NCBI GenBank assembly: GCA_002317155.1
Contig: DCIR01000010.1
Coordinates: 7,922 to 45,796, forward strand
Origin: Lachnospiraceae bacterium UBA1721
GTDB lineage: Bacteria; Bacillota; Clostridia; Lachnospirales; Lachnospiraceae
Direction: 5' to 3'
DNA length: 37,875 nt
The position numbers were made by a program, and so were the translations under genes. The notes beneath the pieces are model-generated. The model ran no database searches. It was given only the letters and a program-made list of their open reading frames with translations, and was not told where the DNA came from. Below, in pieces: positions 15,397 to 24,612 of the stretch; the stretch's first letter is position 1; the number at the start of each line of letters is the position of its first letter.

Positions 15397-17079
15397 TTGT
15401 TCGTGGGCGTTCAGCAGATTGATTCAAAATTATTATCAAAGTGTTTTCTCGCAGGTGCTATTAATCTCGAGAAGAACAAAGAATGGATAAATGAACTTAA
15501 CGTATTCCCTGTACCCGATGGTGATACAGGAACAAATATGTGCATGACAATAATGTCTGCAGCCAAGGAAGTAGCTGCACTTGGAGAAGATCCTGATATG
15601 GCTTCTCTTTGCAAGGCTATTTCAGGTGGCTCACTCAGAGGCGCAAGAGGTAACTCCGGTGTTATTCTTTCTCAGCTTCTTCGTGGTTTCACTAAGGTTG
15701 TTAAAGAGGAAGGTGATATCACCATCCCTGTAGTTGCAAATGCATTTACCAAGGCTGTAGAAACTGCATATAAGGCTGTTATGAAGCCTAAGGAAGGTAC
15801 TATTCTTACCGTTGCACGTGGAATGGCTGAAAAAGCAAGTGATCTTGTAGAAGATGGTTGCACCGATCTTGAAGCATATTTTGCTGCAATTCTTGAGTAT
15901 GGACGTGAAGTACTTGATCAGACACCTGAAATGCTTCCCGTTCTTAAAGAAGCAGGCGTTGTAGATTCAGGCGGACAGGGACTTATCGAATTCCTTCAGG
16001 GCGCAATGGATGCATATCTTGGTAAAGTTACCAATTTCAGTCTTGATGTTACTTCTGAAGAGAAGAAGGAAGAAGAGCCCGAAGAAAAGAAGACTCATAA
16101 GCTTGTTTACTGTGTAAAGCTTATTATTGTTCCTGATAAGAACTTTATTCCTAAAAACGAAGCAGATATAACAAATTATCTTGAGTCTATCGGACATCTT
16201 GTTTCTATTGTTAATAACAATAACTTACTTGGTGTTCATATCCATACCAACGATCCCGGTCTTGTAATTCAGAAGGCTATCAAGTTTGGTCAGATTAAAG
16301 ATATTACTATTTATAATAGAAATCTTGAATCAAACCCTAAGAAGGCTAAGAAGAATGCAGCTGAAGCTGAGACAGAAGCTGTTAAGGTTGAAGAGCCTGT
16401 TAAGCCTGCAGAGCCTGCTAAGCCTTACGGATTTATTACCGTAGCTGCCGGTGATGGACTTGTAGAAATTTTTAAAAGTCTTAATGTTGATTATATCATC
16501 GAGGGTGGACAGACAATGAATCCCAGCACTGCAGATTTCCTTGATGCTGCATCAAAGGTAAATGCTGAGACAATTTTTGTTCTCCCCAACAATAAAAATA
16601 TTATTCTTGCCGCTAATCAGGCTGCAGAGCTTGTGACTGACAAGAAGCTTATCGTAATCCCTACCAAGACTATTCCTCAGGGTATTACTGCTGTAGTTAA
16701 CTTTATTCCCGACATCACACCTGAAGAGAATGAAGAGACTATGAACACCGAGATCGGTAATGTTAAGACCGGTCAGGTAACTTATGCAGTAAGAGATACC
16801 TCTATCGATGGTAAAGAGATTCATACTAACGATTATATGGGAATTGCTGATGCCGGACTTGCTTCAGTAGGAACTGATAAGGTTAAGGTAATCGAAGAGC
16901 TTGTTGATTCAATGGTTGATGATTCATCTGAGCTTGTAAGTATCTATTATGGATCTGATGTAACAGAAGAAGAGGCTAATGAAATCTGCGAATTAATCAC
17001 AGCTAAGTATTCATCAGTTGATGTTGAACTTCAGCGTGGTGGACAGCCTATTTATTACTACATGATTTCTGTAGAATAA
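15397..17079 (+). CDS. fakA: Fatty acid kinase catalytic subunit FakA (YloV, DAK2 domain)
   Basis: FakA phosphorylates fatty acids presented by FakB (DegV-family) proteins, feeding host or exogenous fatty acids into phospholipid synthesis. It has 560 residues. The N-terminal DhaL/DAK2 kinase domain has NVFPVPDGDTGTNM (residues 35-48, Mg2+-ligand Asp residues) and LRGARGNSGVILSQLLRGF. A middle domain begins KLVYCVKLIIV, and an acidic/Pro-rich linker (EEPVKPAEPAKP) leads to the C-terminal FakB-binding domain YGFITVAAGDGL. The start is TTG 15397, 4 nt after AAGGAGG; GTG 15403 (10 nt) is also possible. A FakB-like gene lies two genes downstream, supporting the role. Codon use is biased as in ilvC, suggesting strong expression. 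Confidence 0.94.
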   Translation: MFVGVQQIDSKLLSKCFLAGAINLEKNKEWINELNVFPVPDGDTGTNMCMTIMSAAKEVAALGEDPDMASLCKAISGGSLRGARGNSGVILSQLLRGFTKVVKEEGDITIPVVANAFTKAVETAYKAVMKPKEGTILTVARGMAEKASDLVEDGCTDLEAYFAAILEYGREVLDQTPEMLPVLKEAGVVDSGGQGLIEFLQGAMDAYLGKVTNFSLDVTSEEKKEEEPEEKKTHKLVYCVKLIIVPDKNFIPKNEADITNYLESIGHLVSIVNNNNLLGVHIHTNDPGLVIQKAIKFGQIKDITIYNRNLESNPKKAKKNAAEAETEAVKVEEPVKPAEPAKPYGFITVAAGDGLVEIFKSLNVDYIIEGGQTMNPSTADFLDAASKVNAETIFVLPNNKNIILAANQAAELVTDKKLIVIPTKTIPQGITAVVNFIPDITPEENEETMNTEIGNVKTGQVTYAVRDTSIDGKEIHTNDYMGIADAGLASVGTDKVKVIEELVDSMVDDSSELVSIYYGSDVTEEEANEICELITAKYSSVDVELQRGGQPIYYYMISVE

Positions 17080-17144
17080 TTCAGCGCAACATGGTTTAAC
17101 ATACTATGTTATGTTGGTTTGAAATACTACATTGCAAATGATTT

Positions 17145-17185
17145 AATACAAGGAGGAAACGAAGAGTTTCTTCCTTGTATTTTTT
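17145..17185 (+). terminator. Strong intrinsic terminator between fakA and recG
   Basis: A 16-bp stem with one G-U pair (17145-17160 with 17166-17181), a 5-nt loop GAAGA and a T6 tail. The left arm contains AAGGAGG, so this looks like a ribosome site but is sequestered and has no start behind it. recG begins 17 nt after the T run, so recG needs readthrough or a promoter not seen. Confidence 0.93.
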
Positions 17186-17201
17186 ACGAAAAGGAATAAA
17201 A

Positions 17202-19256
17202 ATGAATCTTAACACTCCGGTTACCAACTTAAAAGGTATTGGCGAAAAAAATGCAAAGCTACTAAACAAGCTTCATATATTCACATATGAGGATTTAATA
17301 AACTATTATCCCAGAGAATATGTAAATTATGAGCTGCCTGTCAGTGTTAAGGATGTACAAATAGGCAAATTGCAGACCGTATCCGGTTGTGTAAGTGCAG
17401 TTAACGGTCCTGTAAGTGCAGGACGTTTTAAAATAATAACAGTAATTTTACGTGATGGTCTGAGCAACCTTGAAGTAATATTTTTCAATCAACCGTATAT
17501 CAAAAAAATGCTTAAGGTTGGTGGAATATATTTATTCCGAGGTAAGGTTATTCAAAAAGGCACACGTATCATTATGCAGTCAGCAAAGATATATAGCCGT
17601 AATGATTATGATGAATTGGTTGGACATCCTATCCCCGTATATTCGCTAACATCAGGTTTATCAGGCAAGACTGTTACAAAGGCTGTAAATGCAGCAATAC
17701 ACGATATTCAGTGGGATGATGAAATATTTCCTGTTGATACAATGACTGATTTGGATATTGTAACTCATAGCAAAGCAATATCTATGATTCATAATCCTGC
17801 AAATGAAGAATCGATTAAAATTGCGAGAAGACGTCTTGCTTTTGAAGATTTCTTTTACTTTATAATGCTTCTTAGGAAAAATCGTGATTTATCAGTCACT
17901 CTTAAGAATGCATATCCAATGATAGAAACTGCAGACACTCGCAGATTTATAGAAAAGCTTCCTTTTAAGCTTACTTCAGGTCAGAAAAAAACCTGGCAAC
18001 AGATATGTGAAGATATGTCCGGAAACGGTTGCATGAACAGGCTTGTTCAGGGTGACGTTGGTAGCGGAAAAACTATAGTTGCCATACTTGCTTTGCTGAT
18101 GACTGCTTGCAACGGTTATCAGGGGGCTTTGATGGCTCCTACAGAAGTTCTTGCCACTCAGCATATGGAAACCGTATCCGATCTGGTTAAGAAATATAAT
18201 TTACCATTAAAGCCTGTGTTGCTGGTCGGTTCAATGAAGACTTCTGAAAAGAAAGCCGCATACAGTCTTATAAAAGAAGGCGAAGTTAACCTTATTATAG
18301 GAACACATGCATTGATTCAGGACAAGGTCGAATATAAAAACCTTGCTCTCGTTGTGACAGACGAACAGCACCGTTTTGGTGTAAGGCAAAGAGAAGCATT
18401 GGCTAATAAAGGAAATCAGCCTCATATACTTGTCATGAGCGCTACACCAATACCTCGAACATTAGCGATTATCCTATACGGTGATTTACATTTATCTGCG
18501 ATTCATGAGCTACCTGCCGACAGATTACCTATTAAAAACTGTGTGGTAAAAACCGATTACAGACCTTCAGCATATAAGTTCATATCAGATCAGGTTGCAC
18601 AGGGAAGACAGGCTTATGTTATATGCTCACAGGTAGAAGCAGGGGAAGATGATGATCTTGAGAATGTTATAGATTATTGTGATAAGCTTAAAGATGCTCT
18701 TCCTAAGCTACGCATAACCTATCTGCATGGCAAGATGAAAGCTGCAGATAAAAATTCTATCATGCAAAATTTTGCTGACGGAAATATAGATGTACTGGTA
18801 TCAACAACAGTAATTGAGGTTGGTATAAATGTTCCCAATTCAACTGTAATGATGGTTGAAAATTCAGAACGTTTTGGCCTGGCTCAGCTTCATCAGTTAA
18901 GAGGCCGAGTAGGAAGAGGCAAACATCAAAGCTATTGTATATTCATCAGTTCAAACGATGATAAAAAGACAATGGAACGCCTCAATATATTAGCCGGAAC
19001 AAATGATGGATTTAAGATTGCTTCCGAAGATTTGAGATTAAGAGGTCCCGGTGAATTCTTCGGCGTTAGACAGAGCGGTGAATTTTCATTTAAGGTCGGA
19101 GACATCTATGCAGATTCTGCATTACTTGAAGAGACCAACGAATATGTCGATAAGCTGCTAAAAGAAGATCCTAAGCTTAATGATGTAAAAAATCAAAAAT
19201 TAAAAGAATCTGTAATCAGATATTATGAGAAGTCAGAAATGCTTCAATCAATATAA
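17202..19256 (+). CDS. recG: ATP-dependent DNA helicase RecG
   Basis: RecG is a monomeric superfamily 2 helicase that regresses stalled forks and migrates branched DNA. It has 684 residues, typical length. The N-terminal wedge/OB region includes LKGIGEKNAKLLNKLHI and DLINYYPREYVNYE. The helicase core has Walker A GDVGSGKT, motif Ia APTEVLATQH, motif II DEQHRFGVRQ, motif III MSATPIPRTLA and the TRG/motif VI region VGRGKHQSYC after QLRGR. I chose ATG 17202 with AAGGA upstream; the frame can be extended to a TTG at 17175 but that lies inside the terminator hairpin. The position after fakA matches other Firmicutes. Confidence 0.98.
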   Translation: MNLNTPVTNLKGIGEKNAKLLNKLHIFTYEDLINYYPREYVNYELPVSVKDVQIGKLQTVSGCVSAVNGPVSAGRFKIITVILRDGLSNLEVIFFNQPYIKKMLKVGGIYLFRGKVIQKGTRIIMQSAKIYSRNDYDELVGHPIPVYSLTSGLSGKTVTKAVNAAIHDIQWDDEIFPVDTMTDLDIVTHSKAISMIHNPANEESIKIARRRLAFEDFFYFIMLLRKNRDLSVTLKNAYPMIETADTRRFIEKLPFKLTSGQKKTWQQICEDMSGNGCMNRLVQGDVGSGKTIVAILALLMTACNGYQGALMAPTEVLATQHMETVSDLVKKYNLPLKPVLLVGSMKTSEKKAAYSLIKEGEVNLIIGTHALIQDKVEYKNLALVVTDEQHRFGVRQREALANKGNQPHILVMSATPIPRTLAIILYGDLHLSAIHELPADRLPIKNCVVKTDYRPSAYKFISDQVAQGRQAYVICSQVEAGEDDDLENVIDYCDKLKDALPKLRITYLHGKMKAADKNSIMQNFADGNIDVLVSTTVIEVGINVPNSTVMMVENSERFGLAQLHQLRGRVGRGKHQSYCIFISSNDDKKTMERLNILAGTNDGFKIASEDLRLRGPGEFFGVRQSGEFSFKVGDIYADSALLEETNEYVDKLLKEDPKLNDVKNQKLKESVIRYYEKSEMLQSI

Positions 19257-19308
19257 ATAAACAACTATAAACATACGATAATTTTTCAATTGTTTAATGG
19301 GGGTATAA

Positions 19309-20196
19309 ATGTCAAAAGTAGCTATTATCACTGATAGTAACAGTGGAATCACACAGGCACAGGCTAAGGAGTACGGTGTATTTGTACTTCCTATGCCCTT
19401 TATGATCGGAGAAAATGAATATTTTGAGGATATTGATTTGACTCAGGAGCAATTTTATGAAAAGCTTCAGGGCGGAGACAATATCAGCACCAGTCAGCCT
19501 GCACTTACACAGGTTTCAGAGCTTTGGGATAATGTGCTCAAAGAATACGATGAAATAATACATATCCCTATGAGCAGCGGATTGTCAGGTTCATGCCAGA
19601 GCGCTTACATGCTTTCTCAAGAAGATCAGTACTGTGGCAAGGTATTCGTAATTGACAATCAGAGAATCAGTGTAACTCAGCGCCGTTCAGTTCTTGATGC
19701 AAAAGAGCTTGCCGATATGGGAAAGAGCGCTTCTGAAATTGCTGAAATTCTTATGAGAGACAAGCTTGAAGCCAGCATCTATATCATGCTTGATACACTT
19801 TATTATCTTAAAAAGGGTGGTAGAATCACACCTGCAGCAGCTGCAATAGGTACATTACTTAAGCTTAAACCTGTACTTCAGATTCAGGGTGAGAAGCTTG
19901 ATGCATACTCAAAGGCAAGAACCGCCAATGTCGGTAAAGAGACAATGAAAAATGCTATCAAGAATGATATCGAGAACAGATTTGGTGGCTTGGATAAAGC
20001 TATTGATAATGTGTATATTCAGATAGCTTACACAAAAGACATCGAACCCGCACTTCAGTTCAAAGAAGAAGTTCTCAAAGAATTCCCCGGTTTTGATATT
20101 GTGGTTAATCCACTTTCTCTGTCAGTATCATGTCATATCGGACCCGGCGCACTCGCATTAGCTTGCAGCAAGAAGGTTCCCGAACTAAATGACTAA
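19309..20196 (+). CDS. DegV family fatty acid-binding protein (FakB type)
   Basis: DegV-family proteins bind a fatty acid in a deep pocket and, as FakB, present it to FakA for phosphorylation. It has 295 residues, normal size. The N-terminus VAIITDSNSGI carries the conserved TDS motif. STSQPA and HIPMSSGLSGSCQSAYM form the head-group binding loops, and LYYLKKGGRI is the typical helix. The end NPLSLSVSCHIGPGALAL has the conserved HxGPG motif. A GGGGGT ribosome site lies 5 nt before ATG. Proximity to fakA makes it a likely FakB partner, though Firmicutes usually have several FakBs and lipid preference cannot be read. Confidence 0.93.
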   Translation: MSKVAIITDSNSGITQAQAKEYGVFVLPMPFMIGENEYFEDIDLTQEQFYEKLQGGDNISTSQPALTQVSELWDNVLKEYDEIIHIPMSSGLSGSCQSAYMLSQEDQYCGKVFVIDNQRISVTQRRSVLDAKELADMGKSASEIAEILMRDKLEASIYIMLDTLYYLKKGGRITPAAAAIGTLLKLKPVLQIQGEKLDAYSKARTANVGKETMKNAIKNDIENRFGGLDKAIDNVYIQIAYTKDIEPALQFKEEVLKEFPGFDIVVNPLSLSVSCHIGPGALALACSKKVPELND

Positions 20197-20288
20197 TCAC
20201 AATAAATATTGTGTATCAAAATAAACGATACTAAGCGATAGTAAATAATAATCATCAAAAATATACATTAACAATCAAAATATACTCA

Positions 20289-20323
20289 AGCAGGGTTACT
20301 AATCATAGTAATCCTGCTTTTTT
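20289..20323 (+). terminator. Intrinsic terminator after the degV/fakB gene
   Basis: A 13-bp stem with one G-U pair (20289-20301 with 20306-20318), a 4-nt loop ATCA and a T6 tail. The 92 bp between the stop and this hairpin are AT-rich with nothing else recognisable. Confidence 0.93.
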
Positions 20324-20346
20324 GTGCCATATTTTGCGGTATTTCC

Positions 20347-20375
20347 TTGTATCTATACAAAATATATGATATATT
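20347..20375 (+). promoter_or_regulatory. Promoter of the type IIA topoisomerase genes
   Basis: TTGTAT (20347-20352), a 17-bp spacer, and TATATT (20370-20375, 5/6) with a TG extended -10 at 20367-20368. The predicted start, near 20382, falls at the edge of the LexA-like palindrome. Confidence 0.65.
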
Positions 20376-20382
20376 ACATTGT

Positions 20383-20394
20383 GAACGAATGTTC
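20383..20394 (+). promoter_or_regulatory. Candidate LexA (SOS) operator at the topoisomerase promoter
   Basis: GAAC-GAAT-GTTC matches the Firmicutes LexA core GAAC-N4-GTTC perfectly, and the inner four bases fit R-N-R-Y. Only the outermost flanking bases (T instead of C, T instead of C) depart from CGAACRNRYGTTYC. It overlaps the predicted transcription start, so repressor binding would block initiation. Confidence 0.72.
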
Positions 20395-20419
20395 TAAATT
20401 AAGATTTTTTGGAGGAAAC

Positions 20420-22339
20420 ATGGCACAGGATAAATATGATGCCTCGAGTATAACCGTCCTTGAAGGACTTGAAGCGGTTCGTGTCAGACCCGGAATGTAT
20501 ATTGGTTCAGTAACCACAAAAGGACTCAACCACCTTATCTATGAGATTGTAGATAACTCAGTTGATGAGCACCTTGCGGGCTATTGTGATGTCATAAATG
20601 TAACACTTGAAAAAGATGGTTCATGTACAGTATCCGATAACGGACGTGGAATTCCTGTCGGTATGCACGAAAAAGGAATAAGTGCTGAAAGACTTGTTTT
20701 TACCACGCTTCACGCAGGTGGTAAGTTCGATAACAATGCATACAAAACCAGCGGAGGACTTCATGGCGTAGGTTCTTCTGTTGTTAATGCACTTTCTGAG
20801 CACCTTACCGTAACCGTTAAATCAGGAGGACATATTTATCAGGATACCTATTCAAGAGGTATACCTACAATGGATCTGGTTGATGGTCTATTACCTTCCA
20901 TCGGTAAATCCAAAGAAACCGGAACAACGATTAATTTCCTCCCTGATAATACAATATTTGACAGAACAAGATTTGCGGAAGCAGATGTTAAAAACAGACT
21001 TCACGACACCGCATATCTTAATCCTAAGCTGACTATCAACTATAAAGATCTTCGTGGCGCAGAACCCGAAGAGATTATTTTCCATGAACCCGACGGAATC
21101 GCAGGCTTCATAAAAGCAATGAATGCCAACAGTGAAGCAGTATCTGAAATAGTCTATTTCTCAGGTGAATACGAGAATATTTTCATCGAATGTGCATTTC
21201 AGTATGTAAATGAATTCCATGAAAATGTATTGGGATATTGTAATAACATCTACAATTCAGAAGGTGGTACACACCTTACCGGTTTTAAGTCTCAATTTAC
21301 AAGTATTATCAATTCATATGCACATGAGCTAGGTATCCTTAAAGAAAAGGACGCTAACTTCACCGGTTCCGATGTTAGAAACGGTATGACTGCTGTTATA
21401 AGCATTAAGCATCCCGATCCCAGATTTGAAGGTCAGACTAAAACAAAGCTCGATAACCAGGATGCAGCCAAGGCTGTATCAAAGGTTACAAATGATGAAG
21501 TAACTCGTTATTTCGATCGCAACCTTGAAATGCTTAAAAGCATCATCGGATGCGCTGAAAAAGCAGCACGAATCAGAAAATCAGAAGAGAAAGCCAAGAC
21601 TAACCTTCTTACCAAGCAGAAATATTCATTTGACTCAAACGGCAAGCTTGCCAACTGTATCTCAAAGGATGCATCTAAGTGCGAAATCTTCATCGTAGAG
21701 GGAGACTCTGCGGGTGGTTCTGCCAAGATGGCAAGAGATCGTAATTATCAGGCTATTTTACCTATCAGAGGTAAGATCCTTAATGTTGAAAAAGCCTCAA
21801 TGGATAAGATTTTGGCAAATGCGGAAATCAAAACAATGATTAATTCATTCGGATGCGGTTTCTCAGAAGGTTACGGTAATGATTTTGATATTTCAAAGTT
21901 AAGATATGACAAAATTGTTATCATGGCCGATGCCGATGTCGATGGCGCTCACATTTCAACACTGCTTTTGACATTGTTCTACAGATTTATGCCTCAGCTT
22001 ATTTTTGAAGGACATGTATATATCGCCATGCCTCCTCTTTATAAGGTTATTCCTTCTAAGGGAAAAGAAGAGTATCTCTATGACGATAAATCGCTTGAAA
22101 AATACAGAAAGAACCACAAAGGCTCATTCACTCTTCAGCGTTACAAAGGTCTCGGAGAAATGGATGCCGAGCAGTTATGGGAGACAACTCTTGACCCCGA
22201 AAGGAGACTAATGAAACAGGTCGAAATCGAGGATGCAAGAAATGCTTCCGAAATGACAGAGCTTTTGATGGGAACTGATGTACCGCCCAGACGTGCTTTC
22301 CTTTATCAGCATGCTCAGGACGCTAACTTGGATGTATAG
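20420..22339 (+). CDS. gyrB: Type IIA DNA topoisomerase subunit B (GyrB/ParE family)
   Basis: This is the ATPase/TOPRIM subunit of a type IIA topoisomerase, 639 residues. The GHKL ATPase has YEIVDNSVDE (41-50), DNGRGIPVG and SGGLHGVG. The transducer follows, then TOPRIM with VEGDSAGGSAK, PIRGKILNVEKA and MADADVDGAH (usual Thr replaced by Ala, the three Asp retained), ending QRYKGLGEMDAEQLWETT. GKILNVEKA is more gyrase-like than ParE-like, but the partner lacks a GyrA box, so a topoisomerase IV-like role is possible and the symbol is tentative. There is no dnaA/recF context. The start is ATG 20420 with GGAGG 4-5 nt upstream; the frame extends to 20324 but that stretch contains the promoter. 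Confidence 0.9.
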   Translation: MAQDKYDASSITVLEGLEAVRVRPGMYIGSVTTKGLNHLIYEIVDNSVDEHLAGYCDVINVTLEKDGSCTVSDNGRGIPVGMHEKGISAERLVFTTLHAGGKFDNNAYKTSGGLHGVGSSVVNALSEHLTVTVKSGGHIYQDTYSRGIPTMDLVDGLLPSIGKSKETGTTINFLPDNTIFDRTRFAEADVKNRLHDTAYLNPKLTINYKDLRGAEPEEIIFHEPDGIAGFIKAMNANSEAVSEIVYFSGEYENIFIECAFQYVNEFHENVLGYCNNIYNSEGGTHLTGFKSQFTSIINSYAHELGILKEKDANFTGSDVRNGMTAVISIKHPDPRFEGQTKTKLDNQDAAKAVSKVTNDEVTRYFDRNLEMLKSIIGCAEKAARIRKSEEKAKTNLLTKQKYSFDSNGKLANCISKDASKCEIFIVEGDSAGGSAKMARDRNYQAILPIRGKILNVEKASMDKILANAEIKTMINSFGCGFSEGYGNDFDISKLRYDKIVIMADADVDGAHISTLLLTLFYRFMPQLIFEGHVYIAMPPLYKVIPSKGKEEYLYDDKSLEKYRKNHKGSFTLQRYKGLGEMDAEQLWETTLDPERRLMKQVEIEDARNASEMTELLMGTDVPPRRAFLYQHAQDANLDV

Positions 22340-22348
22340 GAGTTCTAA

Positions 22349-24583
22349 ATGGAAGAACGTATTATCAAAACAGAATACTCCGATGAAATGCAAAAATCCT
22401 TTGTGGATTATGCAATGAGTGTTATTATCGCTCGTGCTTTGCCCGATGTACGTGACGGTCTGAAGCCTGTACAGCGTAGAATTCTTTATGATATGGGCGA
22501 ACTCGGAATAAGACATGATCGTCCTCACAGAAAGAGTGCGAAGATTGTCGGAGATACCATGGGTAATTATCACCCCCATGGTGATTCGTCTATATATGAT
22601 GCTCTCGTAGTAATGGCGCAGGAATTTAAGAAAGGAATGACCCTTGTTAACGGCCACGGTAACTTCGGTAATATCGAAGGTGACGGAGCCGCTGCTAGCC
22701 GTTATACAGAAGCAAGACTTGAAAAAGTTACACAGGATGCATTCCTTGCTGACCTTGATAAGGATGTTGTTGATTTTATCCCCAATTATGATGAGACTTC
22801 AAAGGAGCCCTCAGTTTTACCCGCAAAGTTCCCTAACATTCTTGTGAACGGTTCAGAGGGTATAGCCGTAGGTATGGCTACGAGCATTCCTCCTCATAAT
22901 CTGGGAGAAGTAATCGATGCCACCAAAGCATATATGATGAATGAAGGTATCTCAACAGAAGAACTTATGTCATATATAAAGGGACCCGATTTCCCTACAG
23001 GTGGTATTGTCATCAACAAAGACGAGCTTCTCGATATCTATGAAACCGGAAGCGGTAAGATTAAGATAAGAGGTAAGGTAGAAGTAGAAAAAATCAAGGG
23101 TGGTCACCAGAATGTCGTAATCACTGAGATTCCTTATCCGATGATTGGTGCAAACATTGCCAAGTTTTTGCAGGATGTGGCTGCGCTCGCAGAGTCAAAA
23201 AAGACTCAGGACATTGTCGATATTTCAAACCAGTCTTCAAAAGAAGGTATCAGAATCGTTATCGAACTTCGTAAGGATGCCGATGCTGAGAACTTCATTA
23301 ACCTTTTATATAAAAAGACCCACCTTGAAGATACCTTCGGTGTTAACATGCTTGCAATCAGTGACGGACGTCCAGAGACAATGGGACTCAAAGCCATTAT
23401 TAAAGCATGCGTTGACTTCCAGTATGAAGTTAATACACGTAAGTATACCAACATGCTTGCGAAAGAACTTGAACGCAAGGAAGTACAGGAAGGTCTCATC
23501 AAGGCAGTTAACGTAATCGATCTTATTATTGAGATCCTCCGTGGATCCAAGGATCGACAGATGGCTAAGGATTGCCTTATTTACGGTAAAACTGACGGTA
23601 TACAGTTCAAATCAAGAGAATCTGTAATTATGGCTCAGCAGCTCTGCTTTACAGAGAGACAGGCCAACGCAATTCTTGAGATGAGATTATACAAATTGAT
23701 TGGTCTCGAACTTGACGCACTTATCAAAGAGCATGATGAAACTATGTCAAACATCTACAGATACGAAGATATTCTTGATCGTAAGGATTCTATGGCAACA
23801 GTTATCATGCAGGAACTTGATGAGATTAAGAAAGAGTTTTCAAGACCCAGAAGAACTCAGATAGAGAATGCAGAGGAAGCTGTATTTAAGGAAAAAGAAT
23901 TTGAGGTAATGGATGTTTATTATCTCATGGATCGCTTTAATTACGCTAAGCTTATCGATAAGAACACCTATGAAAGAAATACTGAGGCCTGCGAGACAGA
24001 GTTCAGATATTGCTTCAAGGTAAAGAATAACGGTCGAATTGCCATTTTCACCGAAGATGGTACTATGCATGTTATTAAAGCATTGGACCTTCCGATGTCT
24101 AAGCTTCGTGATAAGGGTACCCCTATTCATAATGTAACAAACTATGAAGAGAGCCACGGACCTGTATTGCTTGCTGCAAATATGGAAGAAATGCTCACAC
24201 TTCGCCTTGCGTTTGTCACAAAGAAGGGACTTGTAAAGATTGTTCCCGGCGAAGAATTTGAGACTACCAGAAAGACTATGGCATCTACCAAGCTTGCTGA
24301 TGGTGATTTGGTTGCAGGTGTAGAAGTCGTTAACGAAGAAAAGAACATTGTTCTTAAGTCACGTAACGGATATTTCCTCCGCTTCCAGCTTGAAGAAATA
24401 TCAGTACTCAAGAAGGCTTCTCAGGGTGTCAGAGGTATGAAGCTCGAGGGTAAGGATGAAGTAGAAGAAGTATACCTTACCAGAGGTAATGACACCAAGG
24501 CAATCACTCATAATGGTCATGAAATAGTCCTTAACACAATCAAGCTACTCAAGCGTGATTCAAAGGGAACAAAAATCAGATAA
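22349..24583 (+). CDS. gyrA: Type IIA DNA topoisomerase subunit A (GyrA/ParC family, short C-terminal domain)
   Basis: This is the DNA cleavage/rejoining subunit, partner of the gene 9 nt upstream. It has 744 residues, shorter than typical GyrA (over 800). The winged-helix domain has ALPDVRDGLKPVQRRILY, the quinolone region HPHGDSSIYD (Ser80 and Asp84 unmutated) and GHGNFGNIEGDGAAASRYTEARL with active-site Tyr119. The C-terminal beta-pinwheel is short. Blade-like segments are visible (SQGVRGMKLEGKDEV), but the GyrA box (QRRGGxG), needed for DNA wrapping and negative supercoiling, is absent where it should be (about 500-540). The core is GyrA-like and the missing box is ParC-like, so a decatenase or relaxing role is plausible and the symbol is tentative. 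AGGAG precedes ATG. Confidence 0.9.
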   Translation: MEERIIKTEYSDEMQKSFVDYAMSVIIARALPDVRDGLKPVQRRILYDMGELGIRHDRPHRKSAKIVGDTMGNYHPHGDSSIYDALVVMAQEFKKGMTLVNGHGNFGNIEGDGAAASRYTEARLEKVTQDAFLADLDKDVVDFIPNYDETSKEPSVLPAKFPNILVNGSEGIAVGMATSIPPHNLGEVIDATKAYMMNEGISTEELMSYIKGPDFPTGGIVINKDELLDIYETGSGKIKIRGKVEVEKIKGGHQNVVITEIPYPMIGANIAKFLQDVAALAESKKTQDIVDISNQSSKEGIRIVIELRKDADAENFINLLYKKTHLEDTFGVNMLAISDGRPETMGLKAIIKACVDFQYEVNTRKYTNMLAKELERKEVQEGLIKAVNVIDLIIEILRGSKDRQMAKDCLIYGKTDGIQFKSRESVIMAQQLCFTERQANAILEMRLYKLIGLELDALIKEHDETMSNIYRYEDILDRKDSMATVIMQELDEIKKEFSRPRRTQIENAEEAVFKEKEFEVMDVYYLMDRFNYAKLIDKNTYERNTEACETEFRYCFKVKNNGRIAIFTEDGTMHVIKALDLPMSKLRDKGTPIHNVTNYEESHGPVLLAANMEEMLTLRLAFVTKKGLVKIVPGEEFETTRKTMASTKLADGDLVAGVEVVNEEKNIVLKSRNGYFLRFQLEEISVLKKASQGVRGMKLEGKDEVEEVYLTRGNDTKAITHNGHEIVLNTIKLLKRDSKGTKIR

Positions 24584-24612
24584 TTTAGATATACATTGAA
24601 CGGAGATAAGAA

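Noticed and set aside
17097..17111. Third LexA box upstream of recG
   Set aside because: The palindrome has AAC and GTT arms separated by 7 bp instead of 4, so it does not fit the GAAC-N4-GTTC geometry.
20324..20419. N-terminal extension of the topoisomerase B gene by 32 codons
   Set aside because: It would translate through the promoter and LexA-like site, and has no ribosome site. GGAGG lies just before ATG 20420 and the family starts there.
22208..22657. Minus-strand open frame of 149 codons opposite the topoisomerase junction
   Set aside because: It is the antisense of two well-supported genes, resembles no family, and has no ribosome site.
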